NCBI GenBank assembly: GCA_018713405.1
Contig: DVOR01000052.1
Span: 1-6,882, forward strand
Reading direction: 5' to 3'
Length of the DNA: 6,882 nucleotides
Origin: Candidatus Spyradenecus faecavium
GTDB lineage: Bacteria > Verrucomicrobiota > Kiritimatiellia > RFP12 > DVOR01
Shown here: positions 6,481-6,882 of the stretch, one piece after another
Layout of the letters: every line of letters starts with the position of its first letter
How positions within the stretch are numbered: the first letter of the stretch is position 1
Program-made: the position numbers and the translations under genes
Notes under the pieces: generated by a model
What the model was told of the DNA's origin: nothing
Databases searched by the model: none
What the model saw: the letters and a program-made list of their open reading frames with translations, nothing else

Positions 6481-6508
6481 GAATCCGCCCCCGCAAGGGG
6501 CCGATTCC

Positions 6509-6617
6509 GCATAAGTCCTTATGCATTTCCGAAACCCTTAAGGGTTTGGGGCGAAACCCTTAGGGTTTGGGGTCGAACCCCTTAGGGTTTCGCCTCCGAC
6601 CCCTTAGGGTTTCGCGG
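6509..6617. repeat. Phased array of five palindromes in the divergent intergenic region
   Basis: The first element, GCATAAGTCCTTATGC (6509-6524), has 7-base arms around a TC centre. Four related units follow. AAACCCTTAAGGGTTT (6532-6547) is a perfect 16-base palindrome. AAACCCTTAGGGTTT (6554-6568) has 7-base arms around one T. AACCCCTTAGGGTTT (6576-6590) has one arm mismatch, with pairing continuing outward into flanking CG. ACCCCTTAGGGTTT (6599-6612) is more degenerate. Centres fall at about 6516.5, 6539.5, 6561, 6583 and 6605, i.e. every 21.5-23 bases or two helical turns. Linkers are GGGG-rich in the first two repeats and CG/TCCG in the later ones. The array ends 36 bases before a good -35 box. 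It could be a multi-site operator for a dimeric regulator or a dispersed hairpin repeat; the structure is seen directly and the role is inference. Confidence 0.85.
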
Positions 6618-6652
6618 AAACACGTTTAACCGAAAAGCAACGGAAACGGAAC

Positions 6653-6680
6653 TTGAGACGGCGGCGGACCTGCGTAAAAT
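6653..6680 (+). promoter_or_regulatory. Sigma70-type promoter of the plus-strand secreted-protein gene
   Basis: TTGAGA (6653-6658, 5 of 6 to the -35 consensus), a 16-base spacer, then TAAAAT (6675-6680, 5 of 6 to the -10 consensus). A start site near 6687 would give a 5' leader of about 62 bases to the ATG at 6749. These boxes are AT-rich islands in GC-rich DNA and are correctly oriented to the only plus-strand gene. Confidence 0.6.
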
Positions 6681-6736
6681 AGGGCACCGTTTCATTGGAA
6701 GCCGTGTCGGCGCGGGTTCGCGAGGCATGGCAGACG

Positions 6737-6742
6737 AAAGGA
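6737..6742 (+). promoter_or_regulatory. Ribosome binding site of the plus-strand gene
   Basis: AAAGGA lies 6 bases before the ATG at 6749. It supports that start over the earlier ATG at 6727, which has no such signal and would not give a signal peptide. Confidence 0.6.
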
Positions 6743-6748
6743 ACCACC

Positions 6749-6882
6749 ATGCAACGACCGCTCGCCACACTCCTTCCCCCCTTCGCGGCCCTCGCCGCGT
6801 TCCTCCTCCCCGCATCCGCCCGCTGCGACGTCCCCACGGGCGCCATCCCGGCCGATCCCCTCGTCAACGTCCAGTGCGAGAA
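6749..6882 (+). CDS. Secreted protein of unknown function, N-terminal fragment
   Basis: Forty-four complete codons from the ATG at 6749 stay open to the window edge, so the 3' part is missing. The product starts MQRPLATLLPPF, continues with a hydrophobic Ala/Leu/Phe stretch and reaches PASA at residues 21-24. This is a Sec signal peptide with probable cleavage after Ala24, before RCDVPTGAIPADP. The exported N-terminus has Cys26 and Cys42, which might form a disulfide. The part seen is too short for family assignment. Support for a real gene comes from the signal peptide, the RBS 6 bases upstream and the well-matched promoter about 70 bases upstream. It is divergent from the glycogen cluster and shares the repeat-bearing intergenic region with it. 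Confidence 0.65.
   Translation, partial: MQRPLATLLPPFAALAAFLLPASARCDVPTGAIPADPLVNVQCE

Noticed and set aside
2175..6563. A 1462-codon open frame on the plus strand
   Set aside because: It is exactly antisense to glgB, glgA and the coiled-coil gene, its product is low-complexity Val/Ala/Glu/Gly-rich with no domain, and long antisense frames are expected from GC-rich third-position bias.
6532..6612. Telomere-like repeat (TTTAGGG/CCCTAAA as in plants)
   Set aside because: The similarity comes from the palindromic core only; units are inverted repeats spaced by other bases in bacterial DNA, not head-to-tail heptamers.
6509..6617. CRISPR array
   Set aside because: The units are about 22 bp with almost no spacer between them and are palindromic throughout; no unique spacers of 25-40 bp and no cas genes are present.
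6582..6867. Two overlapping minus-strand open frames of 77 and 87 codons at the right end
   Set aside because: They run against the plus-strand promoter, RBS and signal peptide, extend through the promoter or palindrome array, and have Arg-rich sequence without motifs or an RBS.

Overview
The window is high-GC bacterial DNA, apparently the end of a metagenome-type contig: its first 18 bases are the Tn5/Nextera mosaic end, a library adapter and not biology. Seven genes on the minus strand lie almost head to tail. One divergent gene starts near the right edge on the plus strand and runs out of the window. Gene content (a eukaryote-like glycogen branching enzyme next to a GT5 glycogen synthase, a Tad-type pseudopilin, MEP-pathway isoprenoid synthesis) fits a Gram-negative bacterium. 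A PVC-group lineage such as Kiritimatiellota, Lentisphaerota or Verrucomicrobiota is my guess; this is inference from protein flavour, not something the sequence proves.

Layout of the minus-strand cluster, in transcription order from right to left: a small secreted coiled-coil protein (6284-5832), glycogen synthase glgA (5810-4245), glycogen branching enzyme glgB (4241-2145), a YbjQ/UPF0145 protein (2148-1765), the MEP-pathway cytidylyltransferase ispD (1754-1068), a calcineurin-like metallophosphoesterase (1059-307), and a truncated TadE-like pseudopilin (268 to the adapter). Gaps are 21, 3, -4, 10, 8 and 38 bases, so at least the first six genes look like one transcription unit. GlgA lengthens alpha-1,4-glucan and GlgB adds alpha-1,6 branches, which makes a glycogen-building pair. 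The downstream genes are housekeeping functions with no obvious link to glycogen. The glucose-1-phosphate adenylyltransferase and the degradative enzymes are not in the window.

The 464-base divergent intergenic region (6285-6748) is the most unusual part. From left to right it holds an AT-rich patch with a possible minus-strand promoter (about 6319-6347), a C-rich stretch whose minus strand carries nine closely spaced GG runs (6447-6480), and a phased array of five palindromes with centres about 22 bp apart (6509-6617). The last four palindromes share an AAACCCTTAGGGTTT-like core. A good sigma70-type promoter (6653-6680) follows and drives the plus-strand gene at 6749, which encodes a protein with a signal peptide. 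The array ends 36 bp before the -35 box, so it could be a multi-site operator or a dispersed hairpin repeat. No tRNA, rRNA, CRISPR array, insertion sequence or convincing terminator was seen.
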